64,000 nt of DNA from Acidobacteriota bacterium (GCA_004298155.1 SCRD01000012.1:310001-374000), one strand, 5' to 3'. Shown: positions 1-10,934, counted from the stretch's first letter. A program made the numbers and translations. The notes: generated by a model not told the origin, from the letters alone.

Positions 1-2072
1 ACCTGCTTCCCCGGGCTGATTCCCAGGATGCTATTGGTCAATTGGGCTTCGAATATCTGTAAAAAACTGGCTTTCACGTTATCTCCGGTTCCCTCTGGGA
101 TCTTTAGTGACTCACTGCCTTTCCAGAACTCGATGTTGGCAACCATCCCATCACAAACCGATACGTGGAGCCGCGCATTACAGTCTCCATCGATGGTGAT
201 CCGGATCTCGAAGGAGGCATATTCCTGTCTGAAAGCCGCCTTGAAGTCCAGGCGAAGAAAGAGGGCATCGCGGCTGCAGCCGTAGTAAAGGGATTCAAGA
301 CAATTGTGCGCTCCATGCATCGAGCCTGAAGTGGTGTTGGGAAGATAGATTCCCGCACCAATCCATTCAAAGTAGTTTGTCTCCATCCCGTCAATCGAGG
401 GCTTAATGGTTCCCGTTGGTAGGTAGTTTACCGCCCGGGGTTCAGTCCCTTTGATTGGAACCGCCAGACTGTCTGGCGGCGACTCGCCCAGCAGGCGGTA
501 GATGTTGCTCAGGTGTGTGCGGTAAAGATGATCAAATTCCTCATCGTGGCCACTTGAATGTTCAGGACCATACCACCAGCACCAGTCGCTCCCTTCACTG
601 ACCCAGAGCTCGTGCTGCGCACGCTCGCGGTTTGAGTCGTTGACACTGCTTCGGGCTTGGTGTTCGCCGAAAAATTCGCGAGCTTCAGCCAAGAGATTCC
701 AGGCGCGATTGTCTTCTTCAGCCCCAATCCACACGTCAAAATTTGCGTTGATCCAGGAGCCAGGCACAACGTGCTGGATTGTTTGCGCTTCACATAGTTC
801 CAGGGCCTCACTTGCCGTAACCGCTTTCAGATCAGGATCATCCACAACTTTCTTATAAAAACACTTCAGAAATTCACGGCCGTTGCGAGGGAAAAATTCC
901 CAGGCGTTTTCACCGTCGAGAATAATGGAGATCACCCTGGGGCCGTCCCCAGCGCAACGCGCGGCAGCGTGGATTCGCTGGTGAAGATCATGAGCCGCAG
1001 CCTCGGGCGGCATGTTGGCGTAGGCAAATCCAATCAGGTCTGAAAGGTAGTGGTCTCTGAAAAAAACGGAGATTGTCTGGTTTCCCGCACTAAACCTGTA
1101 AGGCCGATAAAGCTCGCATGCCCCTTCAAGCGACCCGTCATGGCGACGGCTAAAGTTTGTTGGAAGTGATTGACTCAGCACGCCCTCGTCCGTCGCAGTC
1201 CAATTAAAGCCCTCCCGCGCGGCGAGCCCCAACACTTCGTCAGAAACACTTCCTTCGCTCGGCCACAGCCCCGCAGGCCGACGACCGAAAACATTCTCAT
1301 GCAGATTGACGGCGGCCTTTAATTGCGCTGCCGCATCTTCCGGATGTTGGAAGACCCTCTGCGGCAAGCGCACTCCGGGGTGGGACTCCGTGGCCACATT
1401 CGTGTCACAAATCAGAGGCAGGATGGGATGATAGAAGGGGGATGTGGAGAGTTCAATCTGGCCGCGTTCGGAGGCGGCACGATATTCTTCAAGTGTTACA
1501 TTAAATATCTCGATTTCTTTCTTGCGCACTGTTTGTTTGTCCGCTTCTGTAAATCCCTTCCCCTTTTTTACAAGACTTCGAACCGTTTCATCCGAAGAAA
1601 GGTAAATTTCGTCAAACCAGGCAAGCTGCGACAAAACCTGAAGGTCGATAAAATCACGCACAGCCCAAAATCGGCCAATGTCGCCTGGATTGCCGCCGTG
1701 CGCTTTGTCGTAAAGCTCGCGCAGGCGCGGGAAGCGATTCACAAGGTTCTTGAGGTTCATCTGAAACGAGACTTCAACCAGCTCTTCACGTTCTGAAGAG
1801 GACAGTTGGTCCACAGGTTTAAATGCGATGTTGAAGGCTTGCTCGTGTACCTCATCTCGGGCATACTCTTGAAGTTGGGAAATCAGAGACGGGACAAGGT
1901 TGAACGTTGCGTGGAACTCGGGGAATTCCCGGAGCATAGCGACCATTCCGTAATAGTCCTTCAGCGCGTGGAGCCGGACCCACGGCATCGTGTAGACGCC
2001 TTCTGCCAGATCCTTATAGAAGGGCTGGTGCATGTGCCACAGCAACATGAGGTAAGTTGGCCGACTAGACAT
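1..2072 (-). CDS. Glycoside hydrolase family 57 protein, 3' end cut by the window
   Basis: The frame is open from an ATG at 2072 to the left edge, giving about 690 residues with the C-terminus missing. The start carries the GH57 signature HMHQP (residues 13-17). A WPSEG motif places the likely nucleophile at Glu273, and an LDGENAWE motif places the likely acid/base at Asp386. After about residue 500 the sequence turns beta-rich (motif GMETNYFEWIG), as in the C-terminal domain of larger GH57 enzymes. GH57 enzymes act on alpha-glucans (amylase, branching enzyme, amylopullulanase). No signal peptide is visible, so it probably acts in the cytoplasm on storage glucan. It is divergent from lptFG. 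The exact specificity is not determinable here. Confidence 0.85.
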   Translation of the reverse strand, partial: MSSRPTYLMLLWHMHQPFYKDLAEGVYTMPWVRLHALKDYYGMVAMLREFPEFHATFNLVPSLISQLQEYARDEVHEQAFNIAFKPVDQLSSSEREELVEVSFQMNLKNLVNRFPRLRELYDKAHGGNPGDIGRFWAVRDFIDLQVLSQLAWFDEIYLSSDETVRSLVKKGKGFTEADKQTVRKKEIEIFNVTLEEYRAASERGQIELSTSPFYHPILPLICDTNVATESHPGVRLPQRVFQHPEDAAAQLKAAVNLHENVFGRRPAGLWPSEGSVSDEVLGLAAREGFNWTATDEGVLSQSLPTNFSRRHDGSLEGACELYRPYRFSAGNQTISVFFRDHYLSDLIGFAYANMPPEAAAHDLHQRIHAAARCAGDGPRVISIILDGENAWEFFPRNGREFLKCFYKKVVDDPDLKAVTASEALELCEAQTIQHVVPGSWINANFDVWIGAEEDNRAWNLLAEAREFFGEHQARSSVNDSNRERAQHELWVSEGSDWCWWYGPEHSSGHDEEFDHLYRTHLSNIYRLLGESPPDSLAVPIKGTEPRAVNYLPTGTIKPSIDGMETNYFEWIGAGIYLPNTTSGSMHGAHNCLESLYYGCSRDALFLRLDFKAAFRQEYASFEIRITIDGDCNARLHVSVCDGMVANIEFWKGSESLKIPEGTGDNVKASFLQIFEAQLTNSILGISPGKQ

Positions 2073-2120
2073 AGTCAGATAATACGCCTTACGGCGTTCA
2101 ATTGCGAAACTCCAGGAAGC

Positions 2121-2167
2121 ACCTGACAGCCGCGCGGCGCCTCGGCGCTTCGCTTAGAATGTCAGGT
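2121..2167. promoter_or_regulatory. Inverted repeat in the GH57/lptFG divergent spacer
   Basis: In the 119-base spacer between the two divergent starts, ACCTGACA (2121-2128) is repeated as its exact reverse complement TGTCAGGT (2160-2167), 31 bases apart. It could be an operator pair or a long-loop hairpin in the lptFG leader. No clear -35/-10 pair was identified. The role is inference only. Confidence 0.3.
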
Positions 2168-2191
2168 AATAGAACCTCGCGGAATGTGTAG

Positions 2192-4492
2192 ATGAGAATA
2201 CTGACCCGGTACATTTTCAAGGAAATATTTGGACACTGCCTTCTCGGGCTGGTCGTCTTTACGTTTGTTCTCTACGTGCGGCCTCTCAGTCAGATTCTCG
2301 AACTGGTGGCAAGGCGGAACCTTTCAGTCGCGCAGGATGCCTATCTTTTCCTGCTGTTGCTTCCAAGGATTCTTGTCATCACAATACCGATGGCGGTCCT
2401 GCTGGGCACGCTGATCGGCCTCAGCCGGATGTCGGCCGATAGTGAAACCATTGCCATCCGTGCAGCCGGGATCAGCAAGAGTCAGGTTTTGCGGCCTGTC
2501 CTGATGTTTGCACTCTGCGGATGGGTGATGACTTCATGGATGAGCCTATTCCTCGCGCCAGCGGCCGCGCGTACACTGGAGCGATCTGAGTCGGGCCTGG
2601 CCGCCACTCAAGCCAGCTATGATATCCAGCCCCGTGTTTTCATCGAGCAATTTCCCCACCTCCTTTTGTATTTGAAGGATATCTCGAGTTCGAATACGCG
2701 GTGGCGCGGGGTCTTTATCGTAGACCGCAGCCAGAGCAATGAACCAAAAGTTACACTGGCGGAGTCGGGCCGCCTTGTACAGGACGATGCTTCCGGCCAG
2801 ACCATGCTCTATCTCGAAAACGGAGCGACACATGAATTTGACTCACAGCGCCGACAACAATATACCGTTACGTCTTTTGCTAACTGGGAAGTTCCCATCT
2901 CCGGCCTCGGCGCAAACGCCGAACAACGCCTGACGCCCGCCATGCTTTCGCCGGCGGCGCTCATAGCCGGCCTGCGCACACCTGAAGGACGCCAGGCGGC
3001 GATGGTGGAAATCAACTACAGACTGGCGCTCCCGGTTGCGTGCCTGGTGCTGGCGATCGTTGGGGTCCCTATTGGACTGATCTCACGCAAAGGCGGCAAA
3101 GCCTTTGGCCTGATGCTCAGCATCCTGCTGGTGTTTATTTACTACGTGCTTATGGCCTCCGGGCTGAACCTGGCGAAAGAGGGGCGATTAAACCCGCTAA
3201 CCGGGTTGTGGATGGCTAACGTCGTTTTTGCGATCTCCGGGCTCATCATGCTGCGTCAGACCAACAGAGTGCGCACTGGCGTCGATTCTCTCCACGCCGG
3301 CCTTGAGAAAATCAGCCGTGCGCTTGAGCATTTCCACGAGGGGACCAGCGAGCGAGAGGGCCAGCAAAGCGAATTGAAGCGCGGCAGGTTTGGAGGACGG
3401 GCCTTCCAGATTCTCGACCTTTACGTTTTTCGGAGCTGGCTGTTCTATCTGGGAATATTGCTGGTTACATTTACCGGCATTTACATGATTTTTGACTTTT
3501 TCCAGTTGCTGGGCGATATCGTCCGCCATCAGGTTTCACCGGAACTGGTCGTTGAATATTACTGGTATCTGGCGCCACAGATCATCTACCTCATGCTGCC
3601 CTTGAGCATTCTGGTCGCGACACTCGTCAGCCTTGGCTTGCTTAGCAAAGCCAACGAGGTCACGGCAATCAAGTCTGCCGGCATCAGCCTTTATCGCATC
3701 TCCGTGCCCATCCTCGTGGGCGCCGGACTTCTTAGCGGCGGCATGTTCCTGCTTGGCAACAACTATTTGCCTGAAACGAACCAGCAGCAGGACTCCCTTC
3801 GGAACCAGATCAAGGGCAAGCCCGCCCAGACAATGTACCGTCCAGACCGCCAGTGGATTTCAGGCAATGCAGACAAGATATACAACTACCGATTTTTTGA
3901 CGCTGACCTGAACGTTTTTGCAAGCCTCTCAGTTTTTGAAATTGACCCGAATTCATTTCGCCTGAAGCGCCGCATCTATGCTGAAAGAGCATTCTGGGAA
4001 CCCCAAATTCATCGCTGGGTTCTTGAGAACGGCTGGACACGAGACTTTTCGGAAGGGAGTGTCACTGATTACCAGCCCTTTTCGGTCCGTACCTTCAACG
4101 AAATGGGCGAGGCTCCCTCCTATTTTAAGAAGGAGGTCAAACCATCCGAGCAGATGAGCGTACTGGAATTGCGACAGTATATCCAGAGCCTCAAGCAGAG
4201 CGGGTTTGATGTGGTACGCCTCTCCGTTGCTCTCTATCGGAAATTCTCCTACCCGCTCATCGCATTTGTCGTAACACTGATTGCAATTCCTTTTGCGTTT
4301 TCGACCGGCAGCCGCGGCGCACTCGCCGGGATCGCGATCAGCATCGGCGTCGCCATCGTCTACTGGTCTGTTTCAAGCCTGTTCGAGGCGATGGGCAACC
4401 TTAGCCAGTTGCCACCCGCAGTAGCAGCCTGGTCACCTGATATTTTGTTCAGCCTGGCCGGTATCTATCTATTGACTCGGATCAAGACTTGA
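2192..4492 (+). CDS. LptF-LptG fusion, LPS-export ABC transporter permease
   Basis: 766 residues containing two tandem LptF/LptG (YjgP/YjgQ) permease domains, at about residues 1-395 and 405-766. Each opens with the same pattern, an amphipathic start (MRILTRYIFKEI; FQILDLYVFRSW) leading into a first membrane helix. Each then has a periplasmic beta domain between helix groups. Normal LptF and LptG are separate proteins of about 360 residues that form a heterodimer with the LptB ATPase to pull lipopolysaccharide out of the inner membrane. Here both halves sit on one chain. The start is the ATG at 2192 with only a weak CGGA upstream. lptB, lptC and lptA are not in the window. Confidence 0.88.
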   Translation: MRILTRYIFKEIFGHCLLGLVVFTFVLYVRPLSQILELVARRNLSVAQDAYLFLLLLPRILVITIPMAVLLGTLIGLSRMSADSETIAIRAAGISKSQVLRPVLMFALCGWVMTSWMSLFLAPAAARTLERSESGLAATQASYDIQPRVFIEQFPHLLLYLKDISSSNTRWRGVFIVDRSQSNEPKVTLAESGRLVQDDASGQTMLYLENGATHEFDSQRRQQYTVTSFANWEVPISGLGANAEQRLTPAMLSPAALIAGLRTPEGRQAAMVEINYRLALPVACLVLAIVGVPIGLISRKGGKAFGLMLSILLVFIYYVLMASGLNLAKEGRLNPLTGLWMANVVFAISGLIMLRQTNRVRTGVDSLHAGLEKISRALEHFHEGTSEREGQQSELKRGRFGGRAFQILDLYVFRSWLFYLGILLVTFTGIYMIFDFFQLLGDIVRHQVSPELVVEYYWYLAPQIIYLMLPLSILVATLVSLGLLSKANEVTAIKSAGISLYRISVPILVGAGLLSGGMFLLGNNYLPETNQQQDSLRNQIKGKPAQTMYRPDRQWISGNADKIYNYRFFDADLNVFASLSVFEIDPNSFRLKRRIYAERAFWEPQIHRWVLENGWTRDFSEGSVTDYQPFSVRTFNEMGEAPSYFKKEVKPSEQMSVLELRQYIQSLKQSGFDVVRLSVALYRKFSYPLIAFVVTLIAIPFAFSTGSRGALAGIAISIGVAIVYWSVSSLFEAMGNLSQLPPAVAAWSPDILFSLAGIYLLTRIKT

Positions 4493-4823
4493 AGATTGGC
4501 TCTCGCCGGATGGTGCCTTAAAGTCGCTGAAACCGGTCGCTACAGCCAGATGTCGACGCGTCGACAATTTTGGAGTGTTCGGCTGTATTCGTCCTTCTGA
4601 AAGCTAGAGTAAAACTTGAAAGTTAAAGCAATACTTTATATTTGCTTCAGCCTCGAAAGCCCTCCCACCAGAGTTTTCTTCTACACAACAATCCGGCCCA
4701 CGCCTGCGAGAACCATCTAGAGATGTCAGGTACGACATTCCCAGATCCGAGCGCAGCTGCACTCCATTTGAAGGGCAGAGTGCCACGGTCAATCACAGGG
4801 CTGACCAACCGTGGCAGACAGCG
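4493..4823. other. Spacer with a 16-base perfect palindrome
   Basis: No supported gene lies between lptFG and the end of ppdK. A perfect 16-base palindrome, TGTCGACGCGTCGACA, occupies 4551-4566, about 60 bases after the lptFG stop. It lacks a following T-run, so it is not a typical intrinsic terminator. It could be a protein-binding site. The rest of the spacer shows nothing recognisable. Confidence 0.4.
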
Positions 4824-7544
4824 TTATGCGGTGGTGTATGCCTCTGCAGCAGCAGTTTCCTTCTCTGCTGCTCGCAAAGCCGACTGCGCGGCGGCGAGGC
4901 GGGCGATTGGCACACGATATGGAGAGCAGCTCACATAATTCAATCCAGCTTCAGCGCAGACCTGAATCGATGACGGATCCCCGCCGTGTTCGCCGCAGAT
5001 CCCCACCTTAAGATTTGTCCGCGTCTTCCGACCTTCGGCCGTGCCGATCTTCAGCAACCGCCCGACACGCTTCGGGTCCAGCACAGCGAAGGGATCCGCC
5101 GGCCAGATCTTTTGCTTCACATAGGCGGCGATGATCTTTCCGCAATCGTCGCGGGAAAGGCCGAACGTGGTTTGCGTCAGGTCATTGGTCCCAAAGCTGA
5201 AGAACTCCGCTTCGCCGGCAATTTCACCGGCAGAGAGCGCCGCAGCGGGAAGTTCAATCATGGTTCCCACAAGGTATTCCACTCGAATTCCCTTCCGGGT
5301 GAAAACCTCTTCGGCAACGCGGTTGACAATTTCTTTTTGCAGCGCCAGCTCCCGTACATCGCCAACCAGAGGGATCATAATTTCCGGTTTGGCATCGATG
5401 CCGCGCTTTTTGCTTTCGGCTGCCGCCTCAAAAATGGCCCGCGCCTGCATTTCGGTAATCTCGGGATACATGATACCAAGGCGGCACCCGCGTAGCCCCA
5501 GCATGGGATTGAATTCATGTAATCCTTCAACTACGGTCAACATCTTCTTGAGCCTGCTAAGCTTAGGGCTCTTACTCCTTTTTGTTTCGAGAACTGCAAT
5601 CTCCACCATCAATTCTTCGCGCTTGGGCAGGAATTCATGCAAAGGAGGATCCAGTGTCCGGATGGTAACCGGCAGGCCGTCCATCGCCTTGAAGAGTCCG
5701 ATGAAATCTTTCCTTTGCATGGGAAGTAGTTTGGCAAGGGCAGCTCGACGCTCCTTCTGGTAACGTGCCGCTTCTTTTTCGTCATCCGTATCCTTGCAGG
5801 CCATGATCATCCGCTGAACGTGCGGCAGGCGGTCGCTGGCAAAAAACATGTGTTCTGTCCGGCAGAGCCCGATACCCTCGGCGCCAAATCGGCGGGCCAC
5901 TGACGCATCACGAGGAACGTCCGCGTTCGCCCGAACACCCAGCCGGCGAGCTTCATCGGCCCAGCCCATAAATGTGGCGAAGTCGCCGCTTGATGGGTCA
6001 GGAGGCAGTGTGTTTGCTTTGCCAAGGATCACTCGCCCCGTCGAGCCGTCGAGAGAAACCCAGTCGCCTTCCTTGAGGGTCAGTTTCCCGATGCGCAACT
6101 GCTTTTTTTTCTCGTCCACTTCGGCAGCCGCGCAGCCGGCCACGCAACACTTGCCCATGCCCCTTGTAACCACCGCCGCATGCGAAGTCATGCCTCCGCG
6201 TGAGGTCAGAATGCCGGCGGCGACTTCCATGCCGTGGATGTCATCAGGGACCGTCTCTGCCCGAACAAGAATTACCGGGTGTTGCTTCCCCTTTTCCACG
6301 GCGTCTTCCGCTGTAAAGACAATGCGTCCGACGGCTGCTCCCGGAGAAGCTGGCAATCCGCTTGCGATCACTTTCAGGGGCTTGGATTCATCGAGTATTG
6401 GATGCAGCAGTTGATTTAGCTGGTCAGGGTCGACGCGCATCAGCGCCTCATTGGATGTAATGATTCCCTCTTCCACCAGGTCAACGGCAATCTTTACTGC
6501 CGCCTTGCCCGTTCGCTTGCCGGTGCGCGTCTGGAGCATGTAAAGCTTGCCTTCCTGAATCGTAAACTCGAAGTCCTGCACATCCTTGTAATGGTGTTCC
6601 AATCGTGAGGTGATCTCGCGCAACTGGCCGTAGACCTCGGGCATGATCTTCTGCAGCTCGGCAATCGGCACGGGTGTTCTGATACCAGCCACCACGTCCT
6701 CGCCCTGGGCGTTCATGAGGAATTCGCCATAAAACTTGTTTTCGCCGGTAGCCGGGTTGCGAGTAAAGCCTACACCCGTCCCAGAGGTATCACCCATGTT
6801 TCCGAACACCATGGCCTGGACATTCACTCCCGTCCCCAGACTGTCAGGAATTTTATTCATCCGGCGATAGGTATTGGCGCGCGGATTGTTCCAGGATCGG
6901 AACACCGCCTCGATGGCCATCTTGAGTTGTACTCGCGGATCCTGGGGAAAATCTTTGCCGATCGCCTTCCGGATGACCTGCTTGTAGCCCTCAATCACCT
7001 CTTTGAAATCCTCGGCCGTAAGCTGAGTGTCCAGAGTGAACTTGCGTTTCTTCTTCTGGGCGGTAAGGATATGCTCAAACTTGTCCTTGGAAATATCGAG
7101 TACGACGTTGCCAAACATTTGGATAAAGCGGCGATAGCTGTCAAAAGCAAATCGTGGATTTGCAGTCTTGCGCCCTATTGCTTCAACCACGCGATCGTTC
7201 ATCCCGAGATTCAGAATGGTATCCATCATGCCGGGCATCGAGAATTTTGCGCCGGAGCGGACGGAAACAAGAAGTGGGTTTTCGGGGTCGCCAAGCTTCT
7301 GCTTGAGAAGGGCTTCGAGCCTCTCAAGCGCCCCCGCGTATTCTGAAGTTACCTGATGAGGAAGGCTGTTTCCGCCTTCAAAGTAGGCGCGGCACGCTGA
7401 TGTCGCAATTGTAAAGCCGGGAGGAACGGGCAGCCCGGCGTTGGTCATCTCCGCCAGCCCTGCTCCCTTTCCGCCCAGAACATCCTTCATGGTTCCCTGG
7501 CCGTCGGCCTTGCCGTTGCCAAAAAAGTAGACAAATTTTTCCAT
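4824..7544 (-). CDS. ppdK: Pyruvate, phosphate dikinase
   Basis: 906 residues, the usual PPDK length. The enzyme interconverts pyruvate + ATP + Pi and PEP + AMP + PPi, so it serves gluconeogenesis or PPi-linked glycolysis. The N-terminal ATP-grasp region begins with FFGNGKADG and GGKGAGL. The swivelling phosphohistidine domain has GGMTSHAAV with catalytic His455. The C-terminal PEP/pyruvate barrel ends with CGEHGGDP (Cys near 850). The start at 7544 has AGGAG nine bases upstream. The 5' leader holds a small hairpin (ACGGCC-TGA-GGCCGT, 7577-7591). It lies 217 bases downstream of glyS on the same strand, an arrangement often seen with recO-glyQS. Whether it shares their transcript is unclear. 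Confidence 0.96.
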   Translation of the reverse strand: MEKFVYFFGNGKADGQGTMKDVLGGKGAGLAEMTNAGLPVPPGFTIATSACRAYFEGGNSLPHQVTSEYAGALERLEALLKQKLGDPENPLLVSVRSGAKFSMPGMMDTILNLGMNDRVVEAIGRKTANPRFAFDSYRRFIQMFGNVVLDISKDKFEHILTAQKKKRKFTLDTQLTAEDFKEVIEGYKQVIRKAIGKDFPQDPRVQLKMAIEAVFRSWNNPRANTYRRMNKIPDSLGTGVNVQAMVFGNMGDTSGTGVGFTRNPATGENKFYGEFLMNAQGEDVVAGIRTPVPIAELQKIMPEVYGQLREITSRLEHHYKDVQDFEFTIQEGKLYMLQTRTGKRTGKAAVKIAVDLVEEGIITSNEALMRVDPDQLNQLLHPILDESKPLKVIASGLPASPGAAVGRIVFTAEDAVEKGKQHPVILVRAETVPDDIHGMEVAAGILTSRGGMTSHAAVVTRGMGKCCVAGCAAAEVDEKKKQLRIGKLTLKEGDWVSLDGSTGRVILGKANTLPPDPSSGDFATFMGWADEARRLGVRANADVPRDASVARRFGAEGIGLCRTEHMFFASDRLPHVQRMIMACKDTDDEKEAARYQKERRAALAKLLPMQRKDFIGLFKAMDGLPVTIRTLDPPLHEFLPKREELMVEIAVLETKRSKSPKLSRLKKMLTVVEGLHEFNPMLGLRGCRLGIMYPEITEMQARAIFEAAAESKKRGIDAKPEIMIPLVGDVRELALQKEIVNRVAEEVFTRKGIRVEYLVGTMIELPAAALSAGEIAGEAEFFSFGTNDLTQTTFGLSRDDCGKIIAAYVKQKIWPADPFAVLDPKRVGRLLKIGTAEGRKTRTNLKVGICGEHGGDPSSIQVCAEAGLNYVSCSPYRVPIARLAAAQSALRAAEKETAAAEAYTTA

Positions 7545-7761
7545 GATTCCTGTTCTCCTTGTGATGAAATCTGCGCACGGCCTGAGGCCGTTGAATTTCT
7601 AATGTTCCAACAAAGGCGTCGCTTGGCCCTGCAGGCGGCGGACACTGGTTAAGGATCTATGTCACTGAATGCTGAGGTCGGCGCGCCGACAAGAGCTAAG
7701 GTAACACTTTAAGCACGGCTGGCTGTCAGTGACATCCCCGCCTAGCCTGGATCGCGGCTAT

Positions 7762-9948
7762 CTAGGACCCGCGGGCTTCAACTGCAATCTCCGAAAGTTC
7801 CGCCAAACTGGCAAAGACGTCCCGGTTCAATTGAGCCAGGAGGCGAAGTCGATTTTCTCTCACTGCAGCGTCCTCGGCCATCACGAGGACCTTGTCGAAA
7901 AACCGATCCACTTGAGGCCTGATGCGGGCCATGGCGCGGAATGCCGCCCCAAACTCACCGGACTTATCCAGTGTCTCGAGGTCATTCAAGAGGCCCTGGT
8001 AAGCCACATAAAGTTCCTTCTCTGGACCATCACCCAGCAGATCCCTATTCAGAGGCGCGTCCTGACCCTTGAGGTTTAGACCGGCGGACTTGGTCAGGAT
8101 GTTTCGAGTACGCTTGGCGGCAGCGGCCAGCGCCAGGAAATCGTCCGTGTCGCGAACCTGCTCAAGCGCCTTCGCACGGGCGAGCGCAGCGGAAGGGATG
8201 CCGGAGCCCGCAAGGACCGTAGGGCTCAGAACTGCACGAACCGTGTCATACCTAACGCCAGCTACATCTCGAAAATAAAACTCCATGCGCTCGCGCAGAA
8301 AACTCTCAACACGTTGCCCAAGGTTTGCTTCCTTCGTTCCAGAAAGGCTCGTCTCGGCGATTTCAATAGCCTTTGTCGTGACCTGGGCCAGATCAAGCGT
8401 GGGAAGGGACTCGATGGCGATCTTGATAGCCCCGTTCCCCGCCCGCCGCAATCCGAACGGGTCGCTCGAGCCGGTTGGCTCAAGGCCCACACTAAAGCCG
8501 GCTACCACGCTGTCAAGTTTGTCTGCAAGGGCTACGACCGAGCCCACCGCGTTCCGAGGGCACTCATCTCCGACGTTTGCTGGTTTGTAATGGTCGTAGA
8601 TAGCGTCTGCGACATGCTGTGCTTCGCTCTGCTCGCGTGCATAGAGCCCGCCAACGATACCCTGTAGCTCAGTGAACTCACGCACCATCTGTGTGGTCAG
8701 GTCGCACTTGCAGAGCCGGATGGCTCTTAATACATAACTGCTGCCGGCAGCGTCCAGAACGCCCTGCGATTCGAGATTTGAGCAGATTTTGCCAGCAATC
8801 GCAGCCATCCGGTCAACCTTCGCGGCATAGCTTCCCATCTTGGCCTGATAGGTTACCTTTTCCAGCATCTGTTGGCGTGACTCTAGCGAAACGCGAAGGT
8901 CAGATTCCCAGAAGAACTCGGCGTCGGCAAACCGCGCCGTCAGCACACGTTCGTGCCCTTCGCGAATCAGGCCGGCGGTATCCTGCCCAAGATTCATAAC
9001 TGTCACGAAGTCCGGCTGGAGGTTCCCTGCCATGTCCTCCACAGCAAAATATTTCTGATGGTCCCGCATAACGGTCACCAGAATCTCGCGCGGCAGGTGA
9101 AGGAATCTCCGGTCGAACCGTCCCAATATAGCGTGGGGCCATTCAGTTGAATTGATCACCCACTCGTGCAGATCTTCATCCGGGAACGCGTTCAAACCAT
9201 TTCCTTCAAGTATTACTTTAATTCCAGAACGAATAATTTCCGATCGTTTCCCGTGATCAATTTCAACCTTGTGCTCACGCAGCCTGGCCGCATACTCCTC
9301 AAAACTTCTGATGGAGATAGCCTTGGACCCAGAAACGCGGTGGCCGTAGGTTGATTTCCCCGACGCAACACCGGCAATCTCAAAAGAGATAACTCTTGAT
9401 CTCTCGCCTTCCGCCAGAATAGCCACAAGCCAGCGAATGGGACGAATGAACCTCGGTCCAGCCTTTGAGGTCCAATACATGCTCTTGGGGAAGCTAATGC
9501 CCAGGATTACTTCAGGCAACACCTTAGACAGTTCCTCACGGGCAGAACGCCCTCGGACACGCCGGCGAAGGCCGACGTAGACCCCTTTGGCTGTTTCAAT
9601 TTTGAGCAGTTGGCTTACTCTGGTTGAGTTTCTCTTCGCAAAGCTATCGGCAGCCCGAGTGGGCTTCCCTTCCGGATCAAAAGCAACTTTGACAGGTGGC
9701 CCAATGATCTCTTCCATTTCGTCCGGTTGCCGCATCAGGAGCTGCGGTGCCCGCGCAACAAGCCGTCGCGGGGTTGAGTACGTGCTGACAGGTAGCGCAT
9801 CAGGGAGCAGCAGCCGAAGGTTTTGCAAGGCAGTAGTCAGCCGCTCGCCCAAATCTCGCTCTGCCTCGGCAAGAAAGCGCGCAGGGATTTCCTCAACTCC
9901 CACTTCAATCAGTAGTGGTTCCGTACGCTGTTTTTGCTCGACTTTCAT
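7762..9948 (-). CDS. glyS: Glycyl-tRNA synthetase, beta subunit
   Basis: 728 residues of the bacterial two-subunit (alpha2beta2) glycyl-tRNA synthetase. The beta chain recognises tRNA-Gly while GlyQ does the aminoacylation chemistry. Family hallmarks are an N-terminal [11 protein letters not shown], the STPRRL motif, MRDHQKYF in the middle and [10 protein letters not shown] near residue 510, followed by an anticodon-binding C-terminal region. Its ATG overlaps the glyQ stop by four bases, which fits translational coupling and fixes the start. The length is slightly above the common size of about 690 residues. Confidence 0.97.
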   Translation of the reverse strand: MKVEQKQRTEPLLIEVGVEEIPARFLAEAERDLGERLTTALQNLRLLLPDALPVSTYSTPRRLVARAPQLLMRQPDEMEEIIGPPVKVAFDPEGKPTRAADSFAKRNSTRVSQLLKIETAKGVYVGLRRRVRGRSAREELSKVLPEVILGISFPKSMYWTSKAGPRFIRPIRWLVAILAEGERSRVISFEIAGVASGKSTYGHRVSGSKAISIRSFEEYAARLREHKVEIDHGKRSEIIRSGIKVILEGNGLNAFPDEDLHEWVINSTEWPHAILGRFDRRFLHLPREILVTVMRDHQKYFAVEDMAGNLQPDFVTVMNLGQDTAGLIREGHERVLTARFADAEFFWESDLRVSLESRQQMLEKVTYQAKMGSYAAKVDRMAAIAGKICSNLESQGVLDAAGSSYVLRAIRLCKCDLTTQMVREFTELQGIVGGLYAREQSEAQHVADAIYDHYKPANVGDECPRNAVGSVVALADKLDSVVAGFSVGLEPTGSSDPFGLRRAGNGAIKIAIESLPTLDLAQVTTKAIEIAETSLSGTKEANLGQRVESFLRERMEFYFRDVAGVRYDTVRAVLSPTVLAGSGIPSAALARAKALEQVRDTDDFLALAAAAKRTRNILTKSAGLNLKGQDAPLNRDLLGDGPEKELYVAYQGLLNDLETLDKSGEFGAAFRAMARIRPQVDRFFDKVLVMAEDAAVRENRLRLLAQLNRDVFASLAELSEIAVEARGS

Positions 9949-10889
9949 GCTGATTTACCCTCTGCTGCCGCTGCGGATTGTTCAAGGTAAACCTGCGCTA
10001 CTTCGGTGGCGATCTTCCGAATGCGCGCAATCAGCGCCACACGTTCCGTCACGCTAATGGCTCCTCGGGCATCAAGGATATTGAACAAGTGGGAACACTT
10101 CAGACAGAACTCATATACCTTTAGAAGTGGAAATCGAGCAGGCCGGTGGGCCTGGCCCGTGGCAAAGTAATCCTTCAAAAGCCGTGCTGCTTCAGCCTCG
10201 TAGATCTCAAAAAGTTTTCGCGTCGATTCGGGTGAGGCCGACTCAAAGTCGTACAAGGAAAGCTCGAATTCCTCACGATGCCTAAGATCACCATATTTCA
10301 CAGAGTTATTCCACTTAACTTCATATACATCATTAACATTCTGGAGAAAGGCCGCGATCCGCTCCAAGCCGTAGGTCAGCTCAACCGAGATGGGGTCAAG
10401 GTCCACCCCACCCGACTGCTGGAAATAAGTGAACTGAGTGATTTCAAGACCATCAAGCATGACCTGCCATCCGATTCCCCAGGCACTCAAAGTCGGAGCC
10501 TCCCAGTTATCTTCCTCGAACCGGATGTCGTGATTGTGGAAGTCAATTCCGATATCTCGCAGACTTCGCAGATAGATATCCTGCACATCTTCAGGTGGTG
10601 GTTTAAGAATTACCTGCAATTGCGTGTGCTTGATCAGGCGATTTGGGTTTTCTCCATAACGTCCGTCCGCGGGTCGCCTGGAAGGCTGAACGTATGCCAC
10701 ACTCCAGGGCTTCGGACCGAGAACCCGAAAAAAAGTTTCCGGACACATCGTCCCCGCCCCAACCTCCAAATCATAGGGAAGGGCCACTACGGCCCCCTGC
10801 CTTGCCCAGAAAGCAGTGAGCCGGCTTACCATATCCTGGAAGGTAAGGCCTTCATCTTTTGATCTTACTGCCGGTCGGCTTTCCGCCAT
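9945..10889 (-). CDS. glyQ: Glycyl-tRNA synthetase, alpha subunit
   Basis: 314 residues, the usual GlyQ length. This class II catalytic subunit activates glycine with ATP and charges tRNA-Gly as a tetramer with GlyS. Conserved stretches include LTAFWARQG at the start, [15 protein letters not shown] in motif 2 and [12 protein letters not shown] followed by a motif-3-like [11 protein letters not shown]. The ATG at 10889 follows recO by 45 bases. That gap is too short for a T-box leader, so any glycine-responsive control would have to lie further upstream. The downstream overlap with glyS is four bases. Confidence 0.97.
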   Translation of the reverse strand: MAESRPAVRSKDEGLTFQDMVSRLTAFWARQGAVVALPYDLEVGAGTMCPETFFRVLGPKPWSVAYVQPSRRPADGRYGENPNRLIKHTQLQVILKPPPEDVQDIYLRSLRDIGIDFHNHDIRFEEDNWEAPTLSAWGIGWQVMLDGLEITQFTYFQQSGGVDLDPISVELTYGLERIAAFLQNVNDVYEVKWNNSVKYGDLRHREEFELSLYDFESASPESTRKLFEIYEAEAARLLKDYFATGQAHRPARFPLLKVYEFCLKCSHLFNILDARGAISVTERVALIARIRKIATEVAQVYLEQSAAAAEGKSA

Positions 10890-10934
10890 ATTCTCCTGTA
10901 GATTATGAATTTCCTGATCGTGGCGCCGTTGCGC

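Noticed and set aside
10890-10934. T-box leader for the glycyl-tRNA synthetase genes
   Set aside because: Only 45 bases separate recO from glyQ, too short for a T-box, and no T-box sequence was seen.
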